The position numbers and the translations under genes were made by a program. Below are positions 34,959 to 42,600 of a stretch of DNA of 64,000 bases, piece by piece; the stretch's first letter is position 1, and each line of letters begins with the position of its first letter. Source of the stretch: an uncultured Methylobacillus sp. (lineage in GTDB: Bacteria; Pseudomonadota; Gammaproteobacteria; Burkholderiales; Methylophilaceae). The DNA lies in the NCBI GenBank assembly GCA_946478865.1, contig CAMLDO010000008.1:1-64000 (forward strand). The letters run 5' to 3'. A model generated the notes under the pieces. That model did not search any database. It had not been told where the DNA came from and was given only the letters and a program-made list of their open reading frames with translations.

Positions 34959-35623
34959 GCCACGATCCTCATCTGCCCCCGGACGCATCGCATGACGAAA
35001 CCTCCGTCCTCGCGATCCACAAGACGGTCATGGAGGAAGCGGCAGATCCGCATGAAGCCATCCATGCCGGGCCGCGCTGGTTCTATTACTTTATCGTGGC
35101 ATCGCTTATCGTCGGCAGCTTCTACTTGGGCAGGCACATCGGCGAATACGGCACGCAGACGCATATCGGCTTCCTTTCGCAAGGTCGCGAAGCATCGCCG
35201 GCGGAACCGCAAAATGCCGCCGGGCCGGCCAAGGCTGCTGTCTCGGGGGCAACAATCTACAAAAGCCGCTGTGTGAGCTGCCATCAGGCCAATGGCCTCG
35301 GAGTGCCGGGCGCATTCCCGCCGCTCGTGGGTTCGCCTTACGTGCTGGAGAATCCGCGCATTACCGTCGCCATCCTGCTCAAGGGGCTGCAAGGACCGCT
35401 GGAAGTCAAAGGCACGCAATTCAACGGTCTCATGCCACCCTGGGCAGACCAGCTGAAAGATGCCGAAATCGCTGCCGTGGCGAGCTATATCCGTAACGAA
35501 CTGGGAGACAACAAGGCTGATCCGGTGGATGAAGGGTTCGTCGCCAAGCTGCGCGATGAACTCAAGGAGCGCACCACGCCGTATACCGAGGAAGAGCTCA
35601 AGACCCTGGGGGCCGCAAAATGA
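34955..35623 (+). CDS. Membrane-anchored monohaem cytochrome c (CcoP substitute)
   Basis: 222 residues: a hydrophilic N-terminus, one membrane helix (about 43-59), and a cytochrome c domain with CVSCH at 106-110 and methionine in GLMPPW (about 160). Its place third in the operon is where dihaem CcoP usually lies, but it has a single haem motif. It is probably the electron entry subunit of this oxidase, taking electrons from soluble cytochrome c (inference). It overlaps both neighbours (ATGA on each side), so the operon is tightly coupled. Confidence 0.88.
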   Translation: MSHDPHLPPDASHDETSVLAIHKTVMEEAADPHEAIHAGPRWFYYFIVASLIVGSFYLGRHIGEYGTQTHIGFLSQGREASPAEPQNAAGPAKAAVSGATIYKSRCVSCHQANGLGVPGAFPPLVGSPYVLENPRITVAILLKGLQGPLEVKGTQFNGLMPPWADQLKDAEIAAVASYIRNELGDNKADPVDEGFVAKLRDELKERTTPYTEEELKTLGAAK

Positions 35624-36186
35624 ATACCACCACCGTTGCCACCATCGTCGAGGAACAGGAGCTTTCCTATACCGTCTCCGGTTTTTTCCGGGACGAGAAC
35701 GCGATCAAGAATGTGATGACCGAATGCCTGCATCGCGGTGTCCCGCGCGACCTGCTGGATGTGGCTGTCTCTCCTGGTGCATCGAAGTATTTTTTCGGAG
35801 GACGCGCACGCGCTTCAAAGGATCTGTGGTTCAAGTGGATGGGCCTGGGCGCTTTCATCGGCCTGCTGCTCAGCTCGCTGCTGACACTGGGGATCGTCAT
35901 GCTGCCCGGTTTCGACCATTCTGCCCTGCTCGCCTTCGTGCAACTCATGGGGCCGGATATCGGCGTCATCATCGGCGCGGCCCTTGGCGGCATCTGCGGC
36001 CTGCTCAAGCCGGGCCGCGTCAAACTCGAAATGCGGCGTGCTGCCCGCCGCCCGGATGCCGCCCTGTTGCTGATCCATTTACAGCCGCGGGAAGAAGCCG
36101 AGGTGCTGGGCGAAATCCTGCGCGATTACGGCGCCGAGGATATCGAGGTCGCACGCGACTCCGCTAGTTCGGTTGGAGCTGAGTAA
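35620..36186 (+). CDS. Glycine-zipper membrane protein in oxidase operon
   Basis: 188 residues, start overlapping the cytochrome stop (ATGA). It has the same layout as the protein at 27033-27542: an N-terminal alpha/beta module (SYTVSGFFRDENAIKNVMTECLHRGV), two Gly-rich membrane helices (about 75-97 and 112-130), and a C-terminal alpha/beta segment (ALLLIHLQPREEAEVLGEILRDYG). Function unknown; the operon position implies a role in oxidase assembly, stability or stress response. Its 3' end overlaps copD (convergent) by 23 bp. Confidence 0.8.
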   Translation: MNTTTVATIVEEQELSYTVSGFFRDENAIKNVMTECLHRGVPRDLLDVAVSPGASKYFFGGRARASKDLWFKWMGLGAFIGLLLSSLLTLGIVMLPGFDHSALLAFVQLMGPDIGVIIGAALGGICGLLKPGRVKLEMRRAARRPDAALLLIHLQPREEAEVLGEILRDYGAEDIEVARDSASSVGAE

Positions 36187-37030
36187 GCAAGGCCGTCAAC
36201 AGGATCAGGATGAACGCGGCAAACAGTTCCATGCTTAGCCCGTCATCGAACCGCCTCCAGACAAGACGGCTACGCCGCAGTTCGATCCGCAATTTGTTCG
36301 CCTGCACCATGACCACCAGCACCGCGGCGATTTTCAGCGCCAGCATACCGCCATAGAACACATTGATACTGTCTTCGGCACGCAATGTCAGCAGCAGCCG
36401 CACGCCCCCCAGCGCCAGAATGGAGAGGAACAAGGGCAAGGCAAGGTGCGACCAAGCCTTGATCGTTTCCACCGTCACACCTGTGTTGATTCCGAAGCGC
36501 AGCCACACAAGAACGAAGACTCCTCCCAGCCATCCCAGCCCGAGTACCAAGTGCATGGCATCCGCCACGAATATCCAGGACAGCAGGCCAGCCTCTGCGG
36601 CATGGCTGTTAGCCGAAAGGCACAAGGCCATTCCAAGCCCGAACAGCCAGCCCCATGAAGCATGCAGTTGCCACAAGGCCAGGACAAAAAAGGCCCCGAA
36701 AGCCGCCCAGGTCAGCCCGAACGATCCTTGCAGTACCTGAAGATAGCTCGGTCCGTCCGCCAGCAAAGGCATATTGTCCGAACCGAAAGGAAATGCGACC
36801 TGCAATGCCAGCGCATTTATTGCAAGCGCCAGCCCGGCAGCGCCAGCGATCCCAACCAGCAAGCGTATCTGGCGCAGTGGAAGCACAGCCTGAGGTGCCA
36901 GCCTTCGCCATAGTTGCACACCCAGAATCAGAGCCAGCGATCCATATAGCAGCCCCCGGCTCAGTCCGCCATCGAACAGATGGGGGTGCGTCGCCAGGAT
37001 TTCAGCGGATCGTGAAAGAAAGTCGTCCAT
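36164..37030 (-). CDS. copD: CopD-family copper transport membrane protein
   Basis: 288 residues with about eight membrane helices and the CopD domain in the C-terminal half (SHLALPLFLSILALGG; VFYGGMLALKIAAVLVVMVQANKL). Histidines and methionines in helices (ADAMHLVLGLGWLGG) fit copper passage. CopD works with CopC to move copper across the inner membrane. It overlaps copC by 29 bp and lies convergent to the oxidase operon, which needs copper for CuB, so copper delivery to that enzyme is a reasonable guess. Confidence 0.88.
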   Translation of the reverse strand: MDDFLSRSAEILATHPHLFDGGLSRGLLYGSLALILGVQLWRRLAPQAVLPLRQIRLLVGIAGAAGLALAINALALQVAFPFGSDNMPLLADGPSYLQVLQGSFGLTWAAFGAFFVLALWQLHASWGWLFGLGMALCLSANSHAAEAGLLSWIFVADAMHLVLGLGWLGGVFVLVWLRFGINTGVTVETIKAWSHLALPLFLSILALGGVRLLLTLRAEDSINVFYGGMLALKIAAVLVVMVQANKLRIELRRSRLVWRRFDDGLSMELFAAFILILLTALLTQLQPN

Positions 37031-37349
37031 TCACACGATGCCCGTCGCGCGAAATCACGCTCCAGCGAATCTGATGATGGCCTGGAGCAAGTGTGGGCAA
37101 CGCCGCCTTGACGCGCTTGCCCTCCACGCTGGAGTCGAGGTTTTGCCAACCTTCTGCGGTCAACAGTTCGACGCGGGTGAAACTGGGCTCGGGGGGCGCA
37201 GTGAAATCGATGGCGACGACGCGGGGCGTATGATTGAGCACGGACCCATGTGGGGGAGAAGTCTGCACCAAGCGCGTGTGCGCCTCCGCCAACCCTACCC
37301 ACAAGGTCAGCAGCAATAAAAAAGCGATCACAACGCCTCGTATCCACAT
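37002..37349 (-). CDS. copC: Periplasmic copper-binding protein CopC
   Basis: 115 residues. The signal peptide should be cut after AEA (residue 23), leaving His24 as the mature N-terminus; this free histidine together with the DGH motif near the C-terminus (SRDGHRVNGR) makes the classic Cu(II) site of CopC. The fold signature HTRLVQTSPPHGSVL and VAIDFTAPPEPSFTRVEL is clear. The gene is first in a copC-copD pair. Confidence 0.93.
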   Translation of the reverse strand: MWIRGVVIAFLLLLTLWVGLAEAHTRLVQTSPPHGSVLNHTPRVVAIDFTAPPEPSFTRVELLTAEGWQNLDSSVEGKRVKAALPTLAPGHHQIRWSVISRDGHRVNGRLSFTIR

Positions 37350-37410
37350 GCGAATGTGATGCCGACAACAACACGACAGTTCCCGTTGCCACAGCCGAAT
37401 AATGGAAACA

Positions 37411-37440
37411 AAAAAGCCATCCCGATCGGAATGGCTTTTC
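37411..37440 (-). terminator. Rho-independent terminator
   Basis: AAAAGCCAT pairs with ATGGCTTTT around a CCGATCGG centre with one C/A mismatch; on the minus strand it is followed by a T run. It lies 15 bp beyond the stop of the small gene at 37456-37617 and separates it from copC. Confidence 0.85.
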
Positions 37441-37455
37441 GAGTACTCAAAAAAT

Positions 37456-37617
37456 CTAGTTCAAGGCTTCTTCGTCGCGAACCGGCGTTTTCACCTCATT
37501 TTGAGGGGACGGCTGGGTGACAGCCTCCTCGGCCTTCTTGAGCATTTCGTCCAGTTTTTCCTTGGCCCTCTTTTCCTCGAGCTCGCGGAAATAACGTTTA
37601 TCCCATTCGAAGCACAT
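37456..37617 (-). CDS. Small charged protein (53 residues), unknown function
   Basis: Read directly from the sequence: the ATG at 37617 sits 6 bp after AGGAGGT and the frame runs 53 codons to TAG, followed at once by a terminator. The product begins MCFEWDKRYFRELEE, then a highly charged helix (KRAKEKLDEMLKKAEE), then a polar tail. There is no signal peptide. The ribosome-binding site, terminator and helical amphipathic pattern support a real gene. It resembles no family I can name; it could be a small regulator or membrane-associated helper. Confidence 0.7.
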   Translation of the reverse strand: MCFEWDKRYFRELEEKRAKEKLDEMLKKAEEAVTQPSPQNEVKTPVRDEEALN

Positions 37618-37799
37618 GGCGACTACCTCCTGTCAACTTAACGATGGATGAAATTCCCTGCAATCAAGTTGTTGTTGGTATGGGGAGACGCTGGAAACAA
37701 AAATCCAGCGCCAATTCTTGACAATATCAGTCAACATTTCAGTGGTGTCAAGCGCCGCCGCGACCACGGCCCCCACAAGCTGGTAGAAACCCACTGGAC

Positions 37800-39428
37800 T
37801 TACTGCGTTGTTTTGTCAGTGAAGAACCTCGGTAAAGTTACCGTGATCGTCGTTTGGTCATTTTCATCGTCCACATCCAGGGAAATCGATCCGCCCTGCG
37901 CCTCCGTCAAAAGCCGGGCGGAATAAGTACCTAAACCGGTTCCTCCAGCCTTGCCGTGAGTCACGAACTTATCGAAGAAATTCTCGCGGATTGCTTCCGG
38001 TACAGCGCCCTTGTTCTGCATCATAATCCGCATCGGGTCCTCGTCTGTCATGGTCACCACCACCCTGGATTTTTCAGGTGCGGCCTCACAGGCATTCTTG
38101 ATGAGATTCTGAAAAAGCGAATAACACAGCATCTCGTCGACAACCACCTGCGGAATCTCCTCACTCATGGAAACAACATCGGTATCCACCGAAATCGTGA
38201 GGTGTTTTTCCTGAAAAGTGGTGCGTGCCAGCTCCACGATGCGCCGCAAGGTATCCCCGATCCTGACCGGCTTGGCATGAAGCTGAAATCGGCCCGTCTC
38301 GATCTTGTAAAGCTCCGATGAGAGATTGATCATGTTCAGCGTCTGCAACGCGGCCTCCTCGACCATGCGCAGTTGATCGAGCTCCTTGCGTCCCACATTT
38401 CCGCTCTCGGCCAGGTTCTGTACCAGACTGATCACACCGGCCAGCGGGCCCTTGAGGTCATGCCGGGTGATGTGCTCCACGTCTTCGCGCAACTTGGCGG
38501 ATTCCTGCATGACGTCGTAGTCGGCCTGGAGCTGCTTACGCAGCTCCACATAGCGGACGAAGTTGCGTACCCGGTGCTGTAGCAGATCGGGGTTAATGGG
38601 CTTGGTCACGAAGTCCACGGCACCCAGCTCCAACCCTTTCAGGCGAGCATCCTCGGTATCCATGGATGTGACGAAGATCACCGGGATCGTTTCCGAGGAT
38701 GGGTGCTCGCGCATCTTCTGGGCGACTTCAAAACCGTCCATATCCGGCATCATCACGTCGAGTAATACCAGGTCCGGCGGGTTGTCCGACTGGCAGATGG
38801 AGAGCGCCTTGCTGCCGTTATGCGCGATGCGCACGCGGTATTCTTCATTGAACAGATTGGAGAGCAGGTGCAGGTTGTCGGGCGTATCATCGACAACTAG
38901 GATAGTAGGCTTGGCGCTTTTGGGGACATCGGCTGCAGCAGTGGAAGACGGTTCGACCAGATCGTGATGCACTGAGCCGGAGCCGGACGTAAGCGATGCT
39001 CTGGGGACCCAGTTTAGCGCTTTCTGCACTCGATCCTGCAAGCTGCCCACGGTGTACGGCTTCACCAGCAGGTCGCTCACGCCGTTGGCGACGGCTTCCA
39101 TGATGCGGCTACGCTCTGCCTCGGCGGTAATCATCATCACCGGCAGCGCAGCCAGTTTTTCGTCAGCGCGTATGGCCTTGAGTAATTCGAGGCCGTTCAT
39201 GACCGGCATGTTCCAGTCTGACAGCACCATGTCCACCTTCTGCTGCTGCAACACTTTCAGCGCTTCTGCCCCATTTCCGGCAGTCAGAATGGTCTGGGCG
39301 CCCATTCTTCGTAGCTGGTCGGCAGTCACCTTGCGCATGGGCTCGAAATCGTCGACGACCAGGAAGCGGGTCTGCTTGTTCACTTCTTTTCCACTGGCCG
39401 CAGTTCTTCCAAATGCGAATGTGTTCAT
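37800..39428 (-). CDS. REC-REC-histidine kinase
   Basis: 542 residues, soluble: receiver 1 (about 20-140, phospho-Asp71), receiver 2 (about 174-295, Asp224), then a histidine kinase (phospho-His323 in ITRHDLKGPLAG and ATPase motifs NLIKNACEAAP and GGTGLGTYSARLL). A kinase placed after two receivers is expected to be controlled by phosphorylation from another kinase. It is the last gene of the signalling cluster and overlaps the HD-GYP gene as ATGA. Receiver 2 is closely similar to the receiver of that HD-GYP protein. Confidence 0.92.
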   Translation of the reverse strand: MNTFAFGRTAASGKEVNKQTRFLVVDDFEPMRKVTADQLRRMGAQTILTAGNGAEALKVLQQQKVDMVLSDWNMPVMNGLELLKAIRADEKLAALPVMMITAEAERSRIMEAVANGVSDLLVKPYTVGSLQDRVQKALNWVPRASLTSGSGSVHHDLVEPSSTAAADVPKSAKPTILVVDDTPDNLHLLSNLFNEEYRVRIAHNGSKALSICQSDNPPDLVLLDVMMPDMDGFEVAQKMREHPSSETIPVIFVTSMDTEDARLKGLELGAVDFVTKPINPDLLQHRVRNFVRYVELRKQLQADYDVMQESAKLREDVEHITRHDLKGPLAGVISLVQNLAESGNVGRKELDQLRMVEEAALQTLNMINLSSELYKIETGRFQLHAKPVRIGDTLRRIVELARTTFQEKHLTISVDTDVVSMSEEIPQVVVDEMLCYSLFQNLIKNACEAAPEKSRVVVTMTDEDPMRIMMQNKGAVPEAIRENFFDKFVTHGKAGGTGLGTYSARLLTEAQGGSISLDVDDENDQTTITVTLPRFFTDKTTQ

Positions 39429-40588
39429 GGCTTGCCGGCAATTGCCACTTCCAGGTACTCCGCCTTCTTGTCGATATCCTGATCACTATCGGAATAAGAC
39501 TTGGCAATCATCTGGAACGCGCTCTGCAATTCGAGAAAAGCATCCAGCACGTCAGGATCGAAGTGGGTACCTCGCCCTTCCGCCATGATTTCCACTGCTT
39601 TTTCATGGGACATGCCCGCCTTGTAGACACGCCGGCTGATGAGCGCGTCGTAGACATCGGCCACAGCCATCAAGCGGGCGGAAATCGGGATATCGTCCCC
39701 GGACAAACCTTCCGGATAGCCCGAGCCGTCCCATTTTTCCTGGTGGGAATAGGCGATCTCCTTAGCATAGGTCAGGAACGGCATTTCGATGCCGAGCTGT
39801 TGTTCGGCATGCAGAATCGCATCCCGTCCCAGCGTGGTATGCGTTTTCATGATCTCGAACTCTTCCGGCTCGAACCGGCCCGGCTTGAGCAGGATGCGAT
39901 CCGGGATGCCCACTTTGCCGATGTCATGCAGCGGCGCCGATTTGAACAGCAGCTCGATGGTCTGGTCGGAATCGAGGAAATGGGCAAAGCGTGGGTGCAG
40001 CCGCAGCTTGTTCGCCAGCAGCTTGATGTAGTGCTGGGTGCGCCGGATATGGTTGCCGGTTTCGTTGTCGCGGGTTTCGGCGAGCGAGGCCATTGCGTGG
40101 ATGGTGACATCCTGTATCGCCGACACCTCAGCCGTGCGCTTCTGCACTTCGGCCTCCAGAAACTGGTTCTTGTCGCGCAGAAAGTCCTGCACGCTCTTGA
40201 TGGACAGATGCGTCTTGACCCGTGCGAGCACGATAGGCGGGCTGATAGGCTTGGTGATGTAGTCGGACGCCCCCAGTTCCAGGCCGTACGCCTCATCCTC
40301 GACCTCGGCCTTGGCGGTCAGGAAGATAATGGGGATATTGCGCGTCCGGGCGTCTGCCTTCAAGCGCCTGCATACCTCGTAGCCATCGATTTCCGGCATC
40401 ATGATATCCAGCAGGATCAGGTCGGGAGGCGTCTCGGATAACGCAACCTTGAGCGCCTTCTCTCCGCCATTGGCGACCTTGACCTTGTACAGGTCCTTGA
40501 GCAGGCCGCTCATCAGGCTGAGATTGTCGGGGGTATCATCCACCACCAGGATAGTGGCCTTGTCATTAAAGGCGTATGTGTCTGCCAT
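39425..40588 (-). CDS. REC-HD-GYP response regulator (c-di-GMP phosphodiesterase)
   Basis: 387 residues: receiver domain (about 12-130, phospho-Asp61), a coiled linker, then an HD-GYP domain with HD at 221-222 (PLHDIGKVGIPD) and GYP at 290-292 (KWDGSGYPEGLSG); further metal-site residues H180, H250 and HQE near 282 are present. HD-GYP enzymes break c-di-GMP to pGpG or GMP. It is the only clear effector output in the cluster and so the likely end point of the phosphorelay. Confidence 0.93.
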   Translation of the reverse strand: MADTYAFNDKATILVVDDTPDNLSLMSGLLKDLYKVKVANGGEKALKVALSETPPDLILLDIMMPEIDGYEVCRRLKADARTRNIPIIFLTAKAEVEDEAYGLELGASDYITKPISPPIVLARVKTHLSIKSVQDFLRDKNQFLEAEVQKRTAEVSAIQDVTIHAMASLAETRDNETGNHIRRTQHYIKLLANKLRLHPRFAHFLDSDQTIELLFKSAPLHDIGKVGIPDRILLKPGRFEPEEFEIMKTHTTLGRDAILHAEQQLGIEMPFLTYAKEIAYSHQEKWDGSGYPEGLSGDDIPISARLMAVADVYDALISRRVYKAGMSHEKAVEIMAEGRGTHFDPDVLDAFLELQSAFQMIAKSYSDSDQDIDKKAEYLEVAIAGKP

Positions 40589-40605
40589 GGCGCTTCCTTT
40601 CTCGT

Positions 40606-42600
40606 TCAGTTTTGCTGCGCGATTGCTTCATGCTCGGAAAAGCTACTGTCCTCTTCCATGTCAATTTCGATGAAAGTACCGACCAGGCCGCCGCTTATGC
40701 CGTCTTCTAGTGAAAAGGCAGTTACCCAGTACAGGCAACTTCTCAGCCGGCCATCGGCATAGCGCAAGGTGACCATGCGCTTCACCGTTCCCTGGCGTGC
40801 GATGACTTCCTCATCCTCTTTCTGGTACGCCGCACGCTCCTGATACGGAATGTACTCGAGATCGAGCACGCGCTTGCCAATGAAGTCCTGCTTCCGCACG
40901 TTGAAGGCCCGCTCGTAAGCCTGATTGCAGCCGAGGAAACGCGTATCTGTGCCCTTGTAGAAAATCGGATTGGGAATGCTGTCGATGAGCGCCTGCTGGA
41001 AAGCCAGCTGCCTCATGAACTCCTCATGGAATCGTTGTTTTCGCTCGATGATACCCACGCAGGCGGCCGCCACAGGCTCCAGTTCCTGCAGCATTTCGAG
41101 ATGCGGCTCCGGCATGTCGCTCAAGCCGGCCATCTCGACCACGGCTACCAGCTGGCCATTCTGGATCAGCGGCCGCAGCAGCAGATAAGCGGGTTTTGCC
41201 CGACCGGTACCGGAAACGATGCGAATGTAATCTTCAGGAGGGGAGTCCAGCCTGATCGGCTGCTGTTCGAGCGCACACTGACCGGCCAGACCGTAGCCAT
41301 AGGGAATGCTCAGCCCCGTCTCGGTCACCGCGCTGCCGTAGCCGCCGCACAATCGCAGTGTTCGGTTGGCATCATCGGCCACATACAACAAGCCATAACG
41401 CATGCCAATCAGTTCAGCGAGTCCCGAGAAATAACGCTGGCTGAACTCCTCGAAGCTTTCCGCCCCGCGTATCGCTGCATTCAACCCGGCAAGGGCCGCT
41501 CCACGCTTGGCCGCTTCGAGCACGGCATTTTCGGCCTGCTTGCGCTCAGCCGTTTCGGCCGCCAGCTTCTTGTTCGCATCGATACGGAAAGACCGCTGCC
41601 TCTGAAGCACCATGCCGGCAATCAGGGCAAGCAGCCAGATGACGGCCGCCGTCTGCAGTTTGGCTACCATCGGATACCACAAGGATGCTTGCCTGAGCCT
41701 GACCAGTGTCCACTCGCCCTGAGGGTCCTTCAGGTCCAGAGCCATGCGTTCGACAGCGAAACGCTCTCCATTCAGCAAGATGTCCCTGTTATAAGGATTA
41801 AAACCCAGCACGTCAGGGGTACGACGCTCGAAACGCATGCCGAACTGCTTGAGATCGCGAATCTCCTTGACTCGCCCTTCGCTGAAAGGCGGGGTCATCG
41901 CCAATAGCCACTCGGGACGAGTACTGGCATACACCACGCCTTGCGGAGAAATCAGCATGCTGTCGTCGCCGAACTCCCTGAGCAGTTCATCCATGAACTC
42001 AGCCGATATCTTGATTCCGATGACCCCGATGATATTGCTGAACCTGTCGGCCTTCTCATATAGCGGGGCAGCGTAATAGATGCCGCGAGAATCGCTATTC
42101 GTGCCAACCGCTACATAGACGCTCTCTTTTCCCAGAATCGCCTGCTGGAAATACGGGCGAAACAGGATGGACTTTCCCGTGGACTTCTTGCCATCCGTAT
42201 CATTGGCCACCATCACGCCGTGCTTGTCGATCACGTACAAGCCTTCGTAATTGAAATACTTTCTTGCAATCGACAGCCGCTCCAATACTTCAGGAGCATC
42301 GAGCGGGTACTTGCTCAGCGCAGCTTCTTTTAAAATCGGCTCGTTCAGGCCCATGATGGAGGCAACGCCCATGCCTTTCGCGCGGATGGTGTCGACACTG
42401 AGATTCGCCTTGACCAGCACCAGCGAAGCTTGCATTTTTGCGCGGCCTTCGGACTCCAGCTGACGTTCGAGCACTTGCACCACGGCCAGGCTGACGAGCA
42501 GGCCCGCCATCAATGCAACCACTATGGGATGCCGCAAAGCGCGCAAGGCAATCACCCAGGCTCTCGAATCAGGCGACCGCAATTTCAAGCTCCCCGGCAC
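40606..42600 (-). CDS. Cache-GAF-PAS sensor protein without output domain
   Basis: 664 residues from a GTG at 42600 (overlapping the hybrid kinase by 32 bp); another GTG at 42555 with GAGAG upstream is equally possible. A membrane helix (about 25-45), a large periplasmic Cache-type domain (about 50-310), a second helix (about 318-338), GAF (about 360-510) and PAS (about 525-650). It ends with no kinase, GGDEF or methyl-accepting domain. It may act by contact with the neighbouring hybrid kinase, whose GAF domain it resembles (GQCALEQQPIRLDSPPEDY here, GQCAMERAPITLTNPPEDY there). Confidence 0.88.
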   Translation of the reverse strand: MPGSLKLRSPDSRAWVIALRALRHPIVVALMAGLLVSLAVVQVLERQLESEGRAKMQASLVLVKANLSVDTIRAKGMGVASIMGLNEPILKEAALSKYPLDAPEVLERLSIARKYFNYEGLYVIDKHGVMVANDTDGKKSTGKSILFRPYFQQAILGKESVYVAVGTNSDSRGIYYAAPLYEKADRFSNIIGVIGIKISAEFMDELLREFGDDSMLISPQGVVYASTRPEWLLAMTPPFSEGRVKEIRDLKQFGMRFERRTPDVLGFNPYNRDILLNGERFAVERMALDLKDPQGEWTLVRLRQASLWYPMVAKLQTAAVIWLLALIAGMVLQRQRSFRIDANKKLAAETAERKQAENAVLEAAKRGAALAGLNAAIRGAESFEEFSQRYFSGLAELIGMRYGLLYVADDANRTLRLCGGYGSAVTETGLSIPYGYGLAGQCALEQQPIRLDSPPEDYIRIVSGTGRAKPAYLLLRPLIQNGQLVAVVEMAGLSDMPEPHLEMLQELEPVAAACVGIIERKQRFHEEFMRQLAFQQALIDSIPNPIFYKGTDTRFLGCNQAYERAFNVRKQDFIGKRVLDLEYIPYQERAAYQKEDEEVIARQGTVKRMVTLRYADGRLRSCLYWVTAFSLEDGISGGLVGTFIEIDMEEDSSFSEHEAIAQQN

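Noticed and set aside
37648..37926. 92-codon plus-strand frame upstream of and antisense to the REC-REC kinase
   Set aside because: Half of it overlaps the kinase 3' end on the other strand and it has no ribosome-binding site or family pattern.
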